Assembly: GCF_000772705.2 (NCBI RefSeq)
Contig: NZ_JSBW02000031.1
Span: forward strand, 1-33,211
DNA: 33,211 bases
Reading direction: 5' to 3'
Origin: Xanthomonas vasicola
GTDB taxonomy: Bacteria; Pseudomonadota; Gammaproteobacteria; Xanthomonadales; Xanthomonadaceae
Below, piece by piece: positions 7,378-15,669 of this stretch. The notes under the pieces were generated by a model. That model was not told the origin of the DNA and ran no database searches. It was given only the letters and a program-made list of their open reading frames with translations. Each line of letters begins with the position of its first letter. Positions within the stretch are counted from its first letter, which is position 1. The position numbers and the translations under genes are program-made.

Positions 7378-9176
7378 GCAGCGTGGCCGACCAACGTTAC
7401 ATCGCCACCCGCATCATCGATGCCTGCCTGCGCGAAGACCTGCGTGGGATTGTCAGCCGCGGCAGTGCCGCAATACCGGATGCGGGTTTGCTGGCGCAAT
7501 GGAACGATCCCAGCCCGGTGGAAGGCTGGTGGCGCATCGCACACTTGCCCGGTGGCACGGTGTGGTTGCCGATCCAACGTCAGGGCGCGCTGCAGGACAT
7601 CGGCGCCCGCGGCGACAGCTGGATCGTGCAGGGAAGCGATTGCGTACATGTCGAACATGGGGCGCAGGCGTGGCTGCAACGCATGAGTGCCGAACTGGAT
7701 GCCGAAACGCAACAGCTGCATCGCGCCTACGCCGAGGAAGCCGCCTGCGCCGCTGCGCATCGCGGGCTGGCACGGCAGGCCTACCACGCACAGGTGCCGG
7801 CCTTGAGCAATGCGCTACAGCACCCCGATGCCGCCGAGCGTGCATACCGCTGTGATCAGCTAGCCAGCTACCGCGACCATCCGTTTTACCCCACTGCGCG
7901 CGCCAAGGCCGGGCTGGATGCAGCAGAACTCCGCCACTACGCGCCGGAATTTGCGCCGACCTTCGCACTGCGCTGGCTGGCGATTCCGCAGGCGTTGGCG
8001 CAATGCACCAGCGCCCCGCCAGCGGAGCTATGGCCGAGTTGTGAAAGCCTGGGACTGCCGCCTGAGCTGGCTGCCACGCATGTCGCCTGGCCGGTGCATC
8101 CATTGGTGTGGGAGCGATTGGAGCAGGACGGCTTGGCGCTGCCTGAGGGCGTGCTGCGCGCGCCCAACGCCTGGCTGGACGTGCGCCCGACGCTGTCGGT
8201 GCGCACGCTGGTGCCGCTGCAACATCCGCAACTGCATCTCAAACTACCGATCCCGATGCGCACGCTGGGCGCACTCAATCTGCGTCTGATCAAGCCCTCC
8301 ACGCTGTACGACGGGTATTGGCTGGAGCGCGCATTGCGGCGCATCGATGCGCTTGATCCCGCGCTGCAAGGCCGTTGTGTGTTTGTCGACGAATCGCATG
8401 GCGGACATATCGGGCAAACACGGCATCTGGCCTATCTGGTACGGCGTTACCCAGCAAAGGACGATGCCACACTGGTGCCGGTGGCCGCGCTATGCGCCCC
8501 CATGCCAGATGGCCGCCCGATGGCGATCCATCTGGCCGAGCGCTTTGCACAGGGCGATGTGCTGCATTGGTGGCGCAACTACACCGAACTACTGCTCGCC
8601 GTGCATCTGCGCCTTTGGCTGCGCTACGGCATTGCGTTGGAAGCCAATCAGCAGAACAGCGTGCTGGTGTATGCGGATGGCCAGCCCACGCGTTTGTTGA
8701 TGAAGGACAACGACGCTGCGCGGATCGCCATGCCGCAACTGCGTGCAGCGCTGCCGGATGTGGATGCATTGGGACCGCTGCAGGATGAAAGGATTGCGGT
8801 GGACGATCCACTGGCGTTGGCACAAATGTTCTGCACCATCGTGCTGCAGCTGGATCTGCAGGCGGTGCTGGAAGGCCTGGCCGAATGGCAGTCCGCGCTG
8901 CGCACGCCGCTGTACGCGCAGCTGCAGGCGCAATTTGCTGCGACGCTGGCGCAACTGGACGCCGACGACATCGACACTAGCCCTGCGCGCCGCCTCTTGG
9001 CCGCGCCAAGGCTGCCGGTGAAATACCTGCTCAGTGCCGGCAGCCTGCTCAGCAAGCAACTCACCGGGGCGACTGACATCAACAAGTTCTACGGTGACAG
9101 CGCGCCCAATCCATTCGGCGCTGCGTTCGTTGATGCGCAACACCCGCCGCGCAAGCAAGCGGGCGCGCAGCGATGA
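7374..9176 (+). CDS. xssB: NIS siderophore synthetase, IucA/IucC family (PvsB type)
   Basis: A 600-residue NRPS-independent siderophore synthetase. These enzymes adenylate a carboxylate and couple it to an amine or alcohol. PvsB is assigned to the addition of 2-oxoglutarate in vibrioferrin synthesis. Landmarks: HPFYPTARAKAG at 159-170, SVRTLVP near 265, LKLPIPMRTLGALNLR near 279-294, GIALEANQQNSVLV at 429-442 and the LLMKDND active-site segment at 451-457. The C-terminal FhuF-like iron-reductase-related region follows. Start chosen at ATG 7374, which overlaps the xssA stop; the open frame further upstream is only xssA antiphase. The 3' end overlaps xssC by ATGA, indicating translational coupling. 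Confidence 0.9.
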   Translation: MSSVADQRYIATRIIDACLREDLRGIVSRGSAAIPDAGLLAQWNDPSPVEGWWRIAHLPGGTVWLPIQRQGALQDIGARGDSWIVQGSDCVHVEHGAQAWLQRMSAELDAETQQLHRAYAEEAACAAAHRGLARQAYHAQVPALSNALQHPDAAERAYRCDQLASYRDHPFYPTARAKAGLDAAELRHYAPEFAPTFALRWLAIPQALAQCTSAPPAELWPSCESLGLPPELAATHVAWPVHPLVWERLEQDGLALPEGVLRAPNAWLDVRPTLSVRTLVPLQHPQLHLKLPIPMRTLGALNLRLIKPSTLYDGYWLERALRRIDALDPALQGRCVFVDESHGGHIGQTRHLAYLVRRYPAKDDATLVPVAALCAPMPDGRPMAIHLAERFAQGDVLHWWRNYTELLLAVHLRLWLRYGIALEANQQNSVLVYADGQPTRLLMKDNDAARIAMPQLRAALPDVDALGPLQDERIAVDDPLALAQMFCTIVLQLDLQAVLEGLAEWQSALRTPLYAQLQAQFAATLAQLDADDIDTSPARRLLAAPRLPVKYLLSAGSLLSKQLTGATDINKFYGDSAPNPFGAAFVDAQHPPRKQAGAQR

Positions 9177-10369
9177 GGCGCATTCTGGGTCCGGTGCTGG
9201 CTGCGCACTATCTCGCGGCATTCACCGCATTGGGCATGCCGCTGTTTCTGCCGCAGGTCCTGGCCGAACTTGCACCATCGGCCGCAGTGGGCTGGAGCGG
9301 CGTGCTGTATGTGTTGCCCACGCTGTGCACCGCGTTGACGGCGAGCACGTGGGGGCGTTTGGCAGACCGCTATGGACGCAAGCGCTCGTTGCTGCGCGCG
9401 CAACTGGGGTTGGCGCTGGGCTTTGCGATTGCCGGTTTCGCGCCGTCGCTGACCTGGCTGGTGATCGGCCTGATCGTGCAAGGCACCTGCGGCGGCTCGC
9501 TGGCGGCGGCCAATGCGTATCTGGCCAGCCAGCCGCACGCCGGCCCGTTGGCACGCGCGTTGGACTGGACGCAGTACTCGGCGCGTCTTGCCATGGTGAG
9601 CGCACCTGCATTGCTGGGCCTGGCAATAGCACTGGGCCCGGCGCAATCGCTGTATCGCGCACTGGCGTTGCTGCCGTTGATCGCGTTTGCGTTGACCTGG
9701 CGGCTGCCGCCGGATCAACCCGCTGCGCGAGCACAAGCTGCCGGCAAACCTTCAACCTCTTCGAAGCACGCAGCTTCATCGCCCGTATCAATGCGAACCA
9801 TCACAGCGCCACTGTGGCCCGCCTTGTTACTCGCACAGTTTTTGTTCTGTTTCGCGATGGTGGTGACGTTCCCCTACTTCATCCCGTACGCACTCGCGCG
9901 CGGCGCCGGCCACGATGCGCTCGCCGGTCTGCTCTACAGCCTGCCGCATCTGGTGTATCTGGTGGTGCTGCCGTGGTGGCGACGCGGCGATGGCGAGGCG
10001 TGGCTGGTGCCGGGCCTGGCGTTGTTCGCAGTGGCCTGCGTGTGGCAGGCGTTCTTGCACGATGCCGTCGCGTTGGCGGCGGCGCGGCTGTTGTTCGGCT
10101 TCGGCATGTTGTTCGGCCTGCGTGGACTCAACCGCAGCTTGGCGGCCGTTGCCAACGGCCATGGCGCCGGGCGCCTGTTCGGTCGCTTCGATGCCTGCGG
10201 CAAATGGGCCGGTGTCTTCGCCGGTGCGGCTGCCGGTGCGTTGGCGCAGGCGTCCGGCCCCGCCACCCCTTTCCTGGCTGCCGCGCTGGCTGCGGCCGCT
10301 GCTGCGCTCACCGTCCTGGTGCGCTTCCCTTCGAGGAGAACTGCCGATGTCGCCGCACACGATGCATGA
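9173..10369 (+). CDS. xssC: MFS siderophore exporter (PvsC type)
   Basis: A 398-residue inner-membrane protein with about twelve hydrophobic segments. It has the MFS loop signature GRLADRYGRKRS after the second segment, the position of the A-motif. In vibrioferrin producers PvsC exports the finished siderophore to the periplasm. The gene lies between the two NIS synthetases exactly as in pvsABCDE. It overlaps xssB by 4 nt and xssD by 23 nt. The central loop (about 180-205) is rich in Ala, Gln and Ser and joins the two six-helix bundles. Confidence 0.88.
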   Translation: MRRILGPVLAAHYLAAFTALGMPLFLPQVLAELAPSAAVGWSGVLYVLPTLCTALTASTWGRLADRYGRKRSLLRAQLGLALGFAIAGFAPSLTWLVIGLIVQGTCGGSLAAANAYLASQPHAGPLARALDWTQYSARLAMVSAPALLGLAIALGPAQSLYRALALLPLIAFALTWRLPPDQPAARAQAAGKPSTSSKHAASSPVSMRTITAPLWPALLLAQFLFCFAMVVTFPYFIPYALARGAGHDALAGLLYSLPHLVYLVVLPWWRRGDGEAWLVPGLALFAVACVWQAFLHDAVALAAARLLFGFGMLFGLRGLNRSLAAVANGHGAGRLFGRFDACGKWAGVFAGAAAGALAQASGPATPFLAAALAAAAAALTVLVRFPSRRTADVAAHDA

Positions 10370-12116
10370 CCCCTGGTACGACAGCATGGCCGACGCGCAG
10401 GCCTGCAGCTGCTGGTTGAACTGCTACCTGCGCGAGTTCGCGATTCCGCAGCACATGGCCGACTTCGACTATCGCGGGCTGGATCGCCCCGGCCCGCGCG
10501 TTGCCGAACAACGCTGGCTACGCATCGACCTGGGCGAAGCCGGCGCGCTGTGCGTGCGGATTGCCTATGCCGATCGCCTGGGTCGCTGCCGCTTCGCCTC
10601 CACGCCGTTTCTCAAGAGCGCCGGCAAGCCGTGGCATAGCCTGGACGCGGATGCGTTGGCGCGCTGCCTGTTGCAGACCTTGGGCAGCGCAAAGTCCGTC
10701 AACCCCGAACTGCTTGCGCAAAGCGCGAATAGCGTGGCGATCACCGCTGCGTTATTGCAACAGGCGCAAGGCATAGCAGACACCGGCGAAGCCATGATCG
10801 ACGCCGAACAATCGATGCTGTGGGGGCACGCATTGCACCCGACGCCGAAGAGCCGCGAAGGCGTGGATCTGGATCAGGTGCTGGCCTGCGCGCCGGAAGC
10901 ACGTGCCTCGTTCCAGCTGTTCTGGTTCCGCATCGACCCACGCCTGTTGCGCACGCAGGGGCGCGATGTGCGCGCCACGCTGAAGCAGCTAAGCGGCAGC
11001 CACGATCTCTACCCCTGCCATCCCTGGGAAGCGCAGCGGCTGCTCGACGACCCATTGCTGCGCACCCTGCAGGCGCGCGGCCTGATCACGCCGGTCGGGC
11101 CGTTGGGCGATGCCGTGCGGCCGACCTCGTCGGTACGCACGCTATATCACCCGGAACTTGCGTATTTCTTCAAATGCTCGGTGCATGTGCGGCTCACCAA
11201 CTGCGTGCGCAAAAACGCGTGGTACGAATTGGAAAGTGCGGTTGCGCTCACCGAACTGTTGGCACCGAGCTGGCGTGCCCTAACCACGCAGGTGCCGGGC
11301 TTCGATGTGATGCTGGAACCGGCGGCCACCTCGCTGGAGGTCGCGCAGGTCGACCCCGCATTGCACGCTGCCGACCCGCTAGCGGCGCGGGCGCTGTCGG
11401 AGAGCTTCGGCATTCTGTATCGGCAAACCATTCCTGCCGCGCAACGTGCACGTTGGCAACCGCAGGTGGCTGCGGCCTTGTTCACCTGCGATGCGCAGGG
11501 CAATAGCGTGTGCGCCGCACGCTTGCAGGCGCTTGCCAACGCGCACATCGACCGGCAGACGGCCACAGTGCTGTGGTTCCGCGCCTACGCCGGACTGCTG
11601 CTGGACGGCGTATGGAGCGCGCTGTTCCAGCACGGCATCGCGCTGGAACCGCATCTGCAGAACACGGTGATCGGTTGCGCCGACGGCTGGCCGACACGTG
11701 TGTGGATTCGCGACCTGGAAGGCACCAAGCTGCTTGCGCATCACTGGCCCGCCGCACGCCTGCACGGCGTGGGTGAGCGCGCGCGGCAATCGCTGTACTA
11801 CACGCCCGAACAGGGCTGGAACCGCGTTGCGTATTGCGCGTTGGTCAACAACCTGGCCGAAGCGATCTTTCACCTCACCGAAGGCGATGCCGTGTTGGAA
11901 GCGCGCCTGTGGCAATGCGTGGGCGAGATGGCCGCACGCTGGCAGCAACGCCATGGCGCGCAAGCCGCGTTGCAGGGTCTGATCGACGGCGCACCACTGC
12001 CCGGCAAAAACAATCTGGGCACACGTGTGTGGCAGCGCGCCGACCGCCAATCCGATTACACCGCGCTGCCCAATCCCATCCCACGTATCACGGCGGCGCG
12101 GCGGGTGGCAGCATGA
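10347..12116 (+). CDS. xssD: NIS siderophore synthetase, IucA/IucC family (PvsD type)
   Basis: A 589-residue NIS synthetase. PvsD couples citrate to L-serine as the first assembly step of vibrioferrin. Motifs: GHALHPTPKSREG at 160-172, PCHPWE at 223-228, TSSVRTL and FKCSVHVRLTNCVRKN at 260-290 (ATP and citrate binding region), HGIALEPHLQNTVI at 449-462 and IRDLEGTKLL at 474-483. These match the family consensus better than the equivalent parts of XssB, as expected for a citrate-activating type A enzyme. ATG 10347 has a strong GAGGAGAA site (10332-10339) inside the end of xssC, so the 23-nt overlap is real. The stop overlaps xssE (ATGA). Confidence 0.9.
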   Translation: MSPHTMHDPWYDSMADAQACSCWLNCYLREFAIPQHMADFDYRGLDRPGPRVAEQRWLRIDLGEAGALCVRIAYADRLGRCRFASTPFLKSAGKPWHSLDADALARCLLQTLGSAKSVNPELLAQSANSVAITAALLQQAQGIADTGEAMIDAEQSMLWGHALHPTPKSREGVDLDQVLACAPEARASFQLFWFRIDPRLLRTQGRDVRATLKQLSGSHDLYPCHPWEAQRLLDDPLLRTLQARGLITPVGPLGDAVRPTSSVRTLYHPELAYFFKCSVHVRLTNCVRKNAWYELESAVALTELLAPSWRALTTQVPGFDVMLEPAATSLEVAQVDPALHAADPLAARALSESFGILYRQTIPAAQRARWQPQVAAALFTCDAQGNSVCAARLQALANAHIDRQTATVLWFRAYAGLLLDGVWSALFQHGIALEPHLQNTVIGCADGWPTRVWIRDLEGTKLLAHHWPAARLHGVGERARQSLYYTPEQGWNRVAYCALVNNLAEAIFHLTEGDAVLEARLWQCVGEMAARWQQRHGAQAALQGLIDGAPLPGKNNLGTRVWQRADRQSDYTALPNPIPRITAARRVAA

Positions 12117-13402
12117 TCCTGCACATCGATACCGCTGCGGTGCTTGCTGCCTTGCCGCAGGTGCGCGAGCGCTGCGATGGCCCGATCTGCGCGTACGTCT
12201 ACGACTTGGCGGCACTGGACGCGCATGCGGCATGGATGCGTGCGCAGCTGCCGCCGCGGTGCGAGTTGTTTTATGCAGCAAAAGCCAATGCCGAGCCGCC
12301 GATTCTGCGTACGCTGGCAGCGCATGTGGATGGCTTCGAAGCTGCATCCGGTGGCGAACTCGCCTGGCTGCATGCACAGCAACCGCAAGCTGCGTTGTTG
12401 TTCGGCGGTCCGGGGAAACTTGATACCGAGCTCGCCCAGGCAGCCGCCCTGCCCGACTGCACCGTGCATGTGGAAAGCCTGAGCGAGCTCGAACGCCTGG
12501 CGGCAATCGCAGCGCATGCCGGTCGCTGCGTGTCGGTGTTTCTGCGCATGAACATCGCAGTGCCCGGTGCGCAGAGCACGCGCTTGATGATGGGCGGGCA
12601 TCCCTCACCGTTCGGCCTGGATCCGTGCGATCTGGATACAGCGATGCAGTTGCTGCAGGCAAGCCCATCGCTGCGCCTGGAAGGCTTCCACTTTCATCTG
12701 ATGTCGCATCAGCGCGATGCCGCCGCACAACTGCATCTGATCGCCGCTTACCTGCGCACCGTGCAGCAATGGCGGCACACCTATGCCCTAGGCCCACTAC
12801 GGGTGAATGCCGGTGGCGGCTTCGGTGTGGACTATCTGGCGCCGGAATTGTCGTTCGACTGGGCCGGCTTCTGCGCCGGGCTGCCTGCCTTGCTGCACGA
12901 ACATGGCACTGACCTGCGCCTGCGCCTGGAGCCCGGCCGCTATGTCAGCGCAAGCTGTGGTTGGTACTTGATGGAAGTGCTCGATCTCAAACGCAGCCAC
13001 GGCGCCTGGTTTGCGGTTGCCCGCGGCGGCACCCATCACTTCCGCACGCCGGCCGCGCAGGCGCACGATCATCCGTTCCGTGTGTTGCGTGGCGCGCGCG
13101 CGCCCGTGTTACGCGACACCCCGGTGACCCTGGTAGGCCAGCTATGCACGCCCAAGGATGTGCTGGCACGCGACCAGCATGTCGCCGCACTGGCACCGGG
13201 CGATTGCTTGGCCTTTCCGCTGGCCGGCGCGTATGCGTGGAATATTTCGCACCAGCAATTTCTGATGCATCCGGCGCCGCAGATGGTGTTTTTGCCGGCG
13301 ACGCATTACATGGGTGATGCGGCCTTGCCAGATAACTGCACCGGCACCCGTATATCTGCACGCAACTGCGCTTCGGCGACGATTTGTGGGTCGTCGAGAT
13401 AG
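12113..13402 (+). CDS. xssE: PLP-dependent decarboxylase of siderophore synthesis (PvsE type)
   Basis: A 429-residue fold-type III (alanine racemase-like) decarboxylase. PvsE decarboxylates the citryl-serine intermediate to the ethanolamine form. PLP features: Lys57 in YAAKANAEP, EAASGGEL near 76-83, HFHLMSH near 193-199, the phosphate-binding GGGFGVDY at 234-241, EPGRYVSA at 273-280 and Cys-containing LCTPKD at 344-349. The body through THYMGDA (about 402) fits the family. The last 30 residues look unrelated and are encoded opposite the 3' end of a GyrI-like gene remnant at 13306-13402. The natural C-terminus may thus have been extended or replaced by the rearrangement there. All catalytic segments are intact. 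Confidence 0.88.
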   Translation: MILHIDTAAVLAALPQVRERCDGPICAYVYDLAALDAHAAWMRAQLPPRCELFYAAKANAEPPILRTLAAHVDGFEAASGGELAWLHAQQPQAALLFGGPGKLDTELAQAAALPDCTVHVESLSELERLAAIAAHAGRCVSVFLRMNIAVPGAQSTRLMMGGHPSPFGLDPCDLDTAMQLLQASPSLRLEGFHFHLMSHQRDAAAQLHLIAAYLRTVQQWRHTYALGPLRVNAGGGFGVDYLAPELSFDWAGFCAGLPALLHEHGTDLRLRLEPGRYVSASCGWYLMEVLDLKRSHGAWFAVARGGTHHFRTPAAQAHDHPFRVLRGARAPVLRDTPVTLVGQLCTPKDVLARDQHVAALAPGDCLAFPLAGAYAWNISHQQFLMHPAPQMVFLPATHYMGDAALPDNCTGTRISARNCASATICGSSR

Positions 13403-13555
13403 AGGTAATGCAGCGGTGCTTCGCGCAGTGCATAACCGCTGTTCGGTAACCACCCTGCGAGCCATTGGTCGAGCACGTCTTCCAGTCCCGCGTAATCCCC
13501 ACGTGACGCAGCACCGCGTGCGTACCAGCGGTGAGTTGGCGCAGCTGCATGGGCA
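13306..13555 (-). pseudogene. 3' remnant of a GyrI-like (AraC effector-binding domain) regulator
   Basis: Reading leftward from about 13550, MQLRQLTAGTHAVLRHVG is followed, one frame over, by DYAGLEDVLDQWLAGWLPNSGY, APLHYLYLDDPQ and ADIRVPVQLSG. This is the C-terminal part of a GyrI-like small-molecule-binding domain, as found at the end of many AraC regulators. A single-base loss near 13497 (GTGGGGATTAC, where GTGGGCGATTAC is expected) splits it. Everything upstream of the domain, including any DNA-binding part, is missing and replaced by the start of cbiB. Its 3' end runs against the end of xssE. Not functional as it stands. Confidence 0.7.
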
Positions 13556-13693
13556 ATGGTGGCGTTGGTCGCGGTGCAGGCGCGCTTTGATGCGCTGCGC
13601 CCAGGTACCGAACAGCACCAGCGGATGCGCGCACCGCGGCTCACCGAGCAGCAGGTCCAGGAGCACGGCAGCGGCGGCAATCACCAGCAACAT
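13556..13693 (-). pseudogene. cbiB: 5' remnant of cbiB/cobD (adenosylcobinamide-phosphate synthase)
   Basis: From ATG 13693 the first 46 codons read MLLVIAAAAVLLDLLLGEP, then CAHPLVLFGTWAQRIKARLH. This is the characteristic N-terminus of the membrane enzyme that attaches aminopropanol phosphate to cobyrate (LDLLLGEP...HPLV.FG.W). Homology stops near 13556, where sequence of a GyrI-like gene begins. The remaining roughly 270 residues are absent. The order cobO then cbiB agrees with cobalamin clusters of related bacteria, so this is the left edge of a deletion that took the rest of the pathway. Confidence 0.75.
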
Positions 13694-13763
13694 GGCGTGC
13701 AGCCCTGCGCCATGGCAGTCAGCATGCCGAGCACTGCAACGCGTGGCACGCGCTCAGCCACGG

Positions 13764-14386
13764 CTACAGCTCGATGCCAAGCTGCGCCTTGAAGCCGGTA
13801 TTGAAGGCATGCGTGATCAGACGCATTTCGGTGACAGTGTCGGCGGCCTCAATTAGCCCAGACGGCGCACCGCGCCCGGCGATCACCACATGCTGGCCCG
13901 GGGGTCGCGCGGCCACGGCGGCAAGCACCTCATCCAGCGCGCTGTCGTCTTTGACCAATGCGATGTTGAGTTCGTCTAGCAGCACGAAGTCGTAGCGCGC
14001 ATCGGCCAGCATGCCGCGCGCGACCTGCCAAGCCGCCTGCGCGGCAGCGATGTCGAGTGCACGGTCCTGGGTTTCCCAGGTGAAGCCTTCGTCCATCACG
14101 TGGTCATCGAACAATCTGGAAAACGGCGGAAAAACGCTTCTTCGCCAGTCGAAAACGGGCCCTTGATGAAGTGCACCACACCGCAGTACAACCCATGCCC
14201 AAGCGAGCGCGCCAGCATGCCAACGCCGGACGAACTCTTGCCCTTGCCATTGCCGGTGTTGACCAGCGGCACACCGCGATCGATCACCGCGCGGGCAATG
14301 CGCCTGTCGACCACCTCCTTCTTGCGCTGCGCACGTTCGCGGTAATGCGCGTCATCTTGCTCGGGGTGCTCATGCGCGTGCTCCAT
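13764..14386 (-). pseudogene. cobO: cobO/btuR corrinoid adenosyltransferase, frameshifted
   Basis: Encodes ATP:cob(I)alamin adenosyltransferase in two frames. From ATG 14386 the N-terminal half reads MEHAHEHPEQ, KKEVVDRRIARA, the P-loop NTGNGKGKSSSG, and VVHFIKGPFSTGEEAFFRRFPD, then runs into a stop. The C-terminal half continues one frame over as FDDHVMDEGFTWETQDR, YDFVLLDELNIAL and PPGQHVVIAGRGAP to the TAG at 13764. Restoring one T near 14110 (GATTG to GATTTG) rejoins them into a protein of about 207 residues, the normal length. Without that base the enzyme is cut in the middle of its catalytic domain. The start overlaps the end of the preceding remnant by 17 nt, consistent with a former operon under the cobalamin riboswitch. 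Confidence 0.88.
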
Positions 14387-14752
14387 TGGGTAAACATGTG
14401 CCGGCGGCGCGTAGTGCGGCCAGCAGCGCGAAGGCCAGACCGACGTAACCGGCCAAGCTGCCGAGCGCGCGTAGGTAATCTGCCGGCACGCGCACAAAAA
14501 AAGCGGCCAGCGTGGCATGCGGGTAGCGACCGGACAGAAAATAAGAACCGCCTTTGGAGAGTAGATAAGCGGCGCTGCACTCCCGAACAGCAGCGGCAAC
14601 ATCCACGGCGGGCGCAGCAACGCACCGGCCAGAAAAAACACGGCCCATGAGGCGCTGGGCAAGGCGCCCACGCTCGCAACGTGTTCGCCACGCGTGCAGA
14701 CCATCACCGCCGCAAGTGCGATGCCGCAGGCCCGGGCTGTTTCACCGTGCAA
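14370..14752 (-). pseudogene. Collapsed paralogue of the neighbouring membrane protein
   Basis: Two hydrophobic pieces in different frames. The first, from a TTG at 14752, includes GEHVASVGALPSASWAVFFLAGALLR and PPWMLPLLFGSA. The second includes SKGGSYFLSGRY, FFVRVPADYLRALG and YVGLAFALLAALRAAG. They resemble, respectively, the N-terminal and C-terminal parts of the intact protein at 14780-15373 (LPDASMAVFSLGGLALRR and SNSAFYWWGG...LYLAVVLAAEL). The middle of about 60 residues is missing around 14570. I read this as a tandem paralogue that lost its centre. The gene was probably a B12-regulated membrane protein. Confidence 0.6.
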
Positions 14753-14779
14753 CGACAGCAGCGACGCGCGGCGCCACTA

Positions 14780-15373
14780 TCACGACAAGTCCAGAGGCGT
14801 GGAGAACTGCGTTACGGCGCGCGCATGGCGCCAGCGCAGCACGCACAATTCGGCTGCCAGCACCACCGCCAAATACAAGGCTGTCGTGCGCACGAACAGC
14901 GGGCCCCATTGCCAGGCGCACTGCAGATACTGCGCCCAATGCGGGTCAGTGTGGCACCCACCCCACCAGTAGAACGCGCTATTGGAGATCAAGAACGACA
15001 GCACAGCGGCCAAGGTTCCCAGACCCCAGGCGATGCTCAGCGATGCAGCATCGGCGCGCAGGCGTGCGTGATACGTACGCCCGGCGTACCAGAGCACGCC
15101 ATAGGCAGCGGGCAATGCAGCGTAAGCCGCGGTGATGCAAAAGTCGCTGACGCCGGCCAGACTGACGGCGGCCCAATCGATCGCCACCGACAACCCCAAC
15201 AAGGCGAGAAAGTAGCCGTGCCGCCGCAATGCCAGACCACCGAGGGAAAACACGGCCATGGACGCGTCCGGCAGGTGCAGCCAATCGCTCGTGTGATGAA
15301 AGCGGGTCGCTGTCATCACTAGCATCGAAGCGATGAACACCAAGCGCTCGGAAGAGCGTGACAACGGCGGCAT
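14780..15373 (-). CDS. Small membrane protein of the cobalamin region, function unknown
   Basis: A 197-residue protein with about five hydrophobic segments (for example YFLALLGLSVAIDWAAVSLAG, AWGLGTLAAVLSFLISNS and ALYLAVVLAAELCVL). ATG 15373 follows an AAGGA site by a suitable distance. It lies between riboswitch-controlled btuB and cobO, so it was probably part of the B12 regulon, perhaps in cobalt or corrinoid uptake; the general layout recalls small DUF6580-like membrane proteins, but this is only an impression. It is one of few unbroken genes in this region. A degraded paralogue follows directly downstream. Confidence 0.65.
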   Translation of the reverse strand: MPPLSRSSERLVFIASMLVMTATRFHHTSDWLHLPDASMAVFSLGGLALRRHGYFLALLGLSVAIDWAAVSLAGVSDFCITAAYAALPAAYGVLWYAGRTYHARLRADAASLSIAWGLGTLAAVLSFLISNSAFYWWGGCHTDPHWAQYLQCAWQWGPLFVRTTALYLAVVLAAELCVLRWRHARAVTQFSTPLDLS

Positions 15374-15669
15374 CGATGGGGTCCTTCGGGTTTTCGGTCG
15401 CCAACCAGGCGACGCAACAGACATCAGGCAAACGACCGGCCCGTGCAAACCGTAGCGATCCTTGCATCTAGCGGCAAGCGCCGACTGCGCGGTCTAACCT
15501 GCGCGCGGCCAGTGTTGTCGGCACGCTTGGAGGGGATAACAAGACGTAGCCAACAGTCGCCAGCTGGGCGTGGACGGCGCGCAGGAACCGCGTGTCCGAG
15601 TGGTACATGCCGATTCCGGGCACCGGCGGCCCCCGTCCGGTGGCTGCGCAGTGTTTTTGTTAGCTGCGC
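15374..15669. other. Non-coding gap between btuB and the membrane protein gene
   Basis: About 296 bases without a convincing gene. It contains the ribosome binding site of the downstream minus-strand gene (complement of 15380-15388) and, at 15585-15651, one copy of a short dispersed repeat. No terminator was seen after btuB. Confidence 0.5.
15585..15651 (-). repeat. Dispersed intergenic repeat, copy 1
   Basis: On the minus strand this stretch contains GGAATCGGCATGTACCACTC preceded by GCCGGTGCCC and, further out, CTGCGC. A second copy with the same core and similar flanks lies at 32820-32891 on the plus strand. Identity is near complete over about 35 bases and weaker over about 60. Probably a Xanthomonas family of intergenic repeats. 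Confidence 0.7.
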
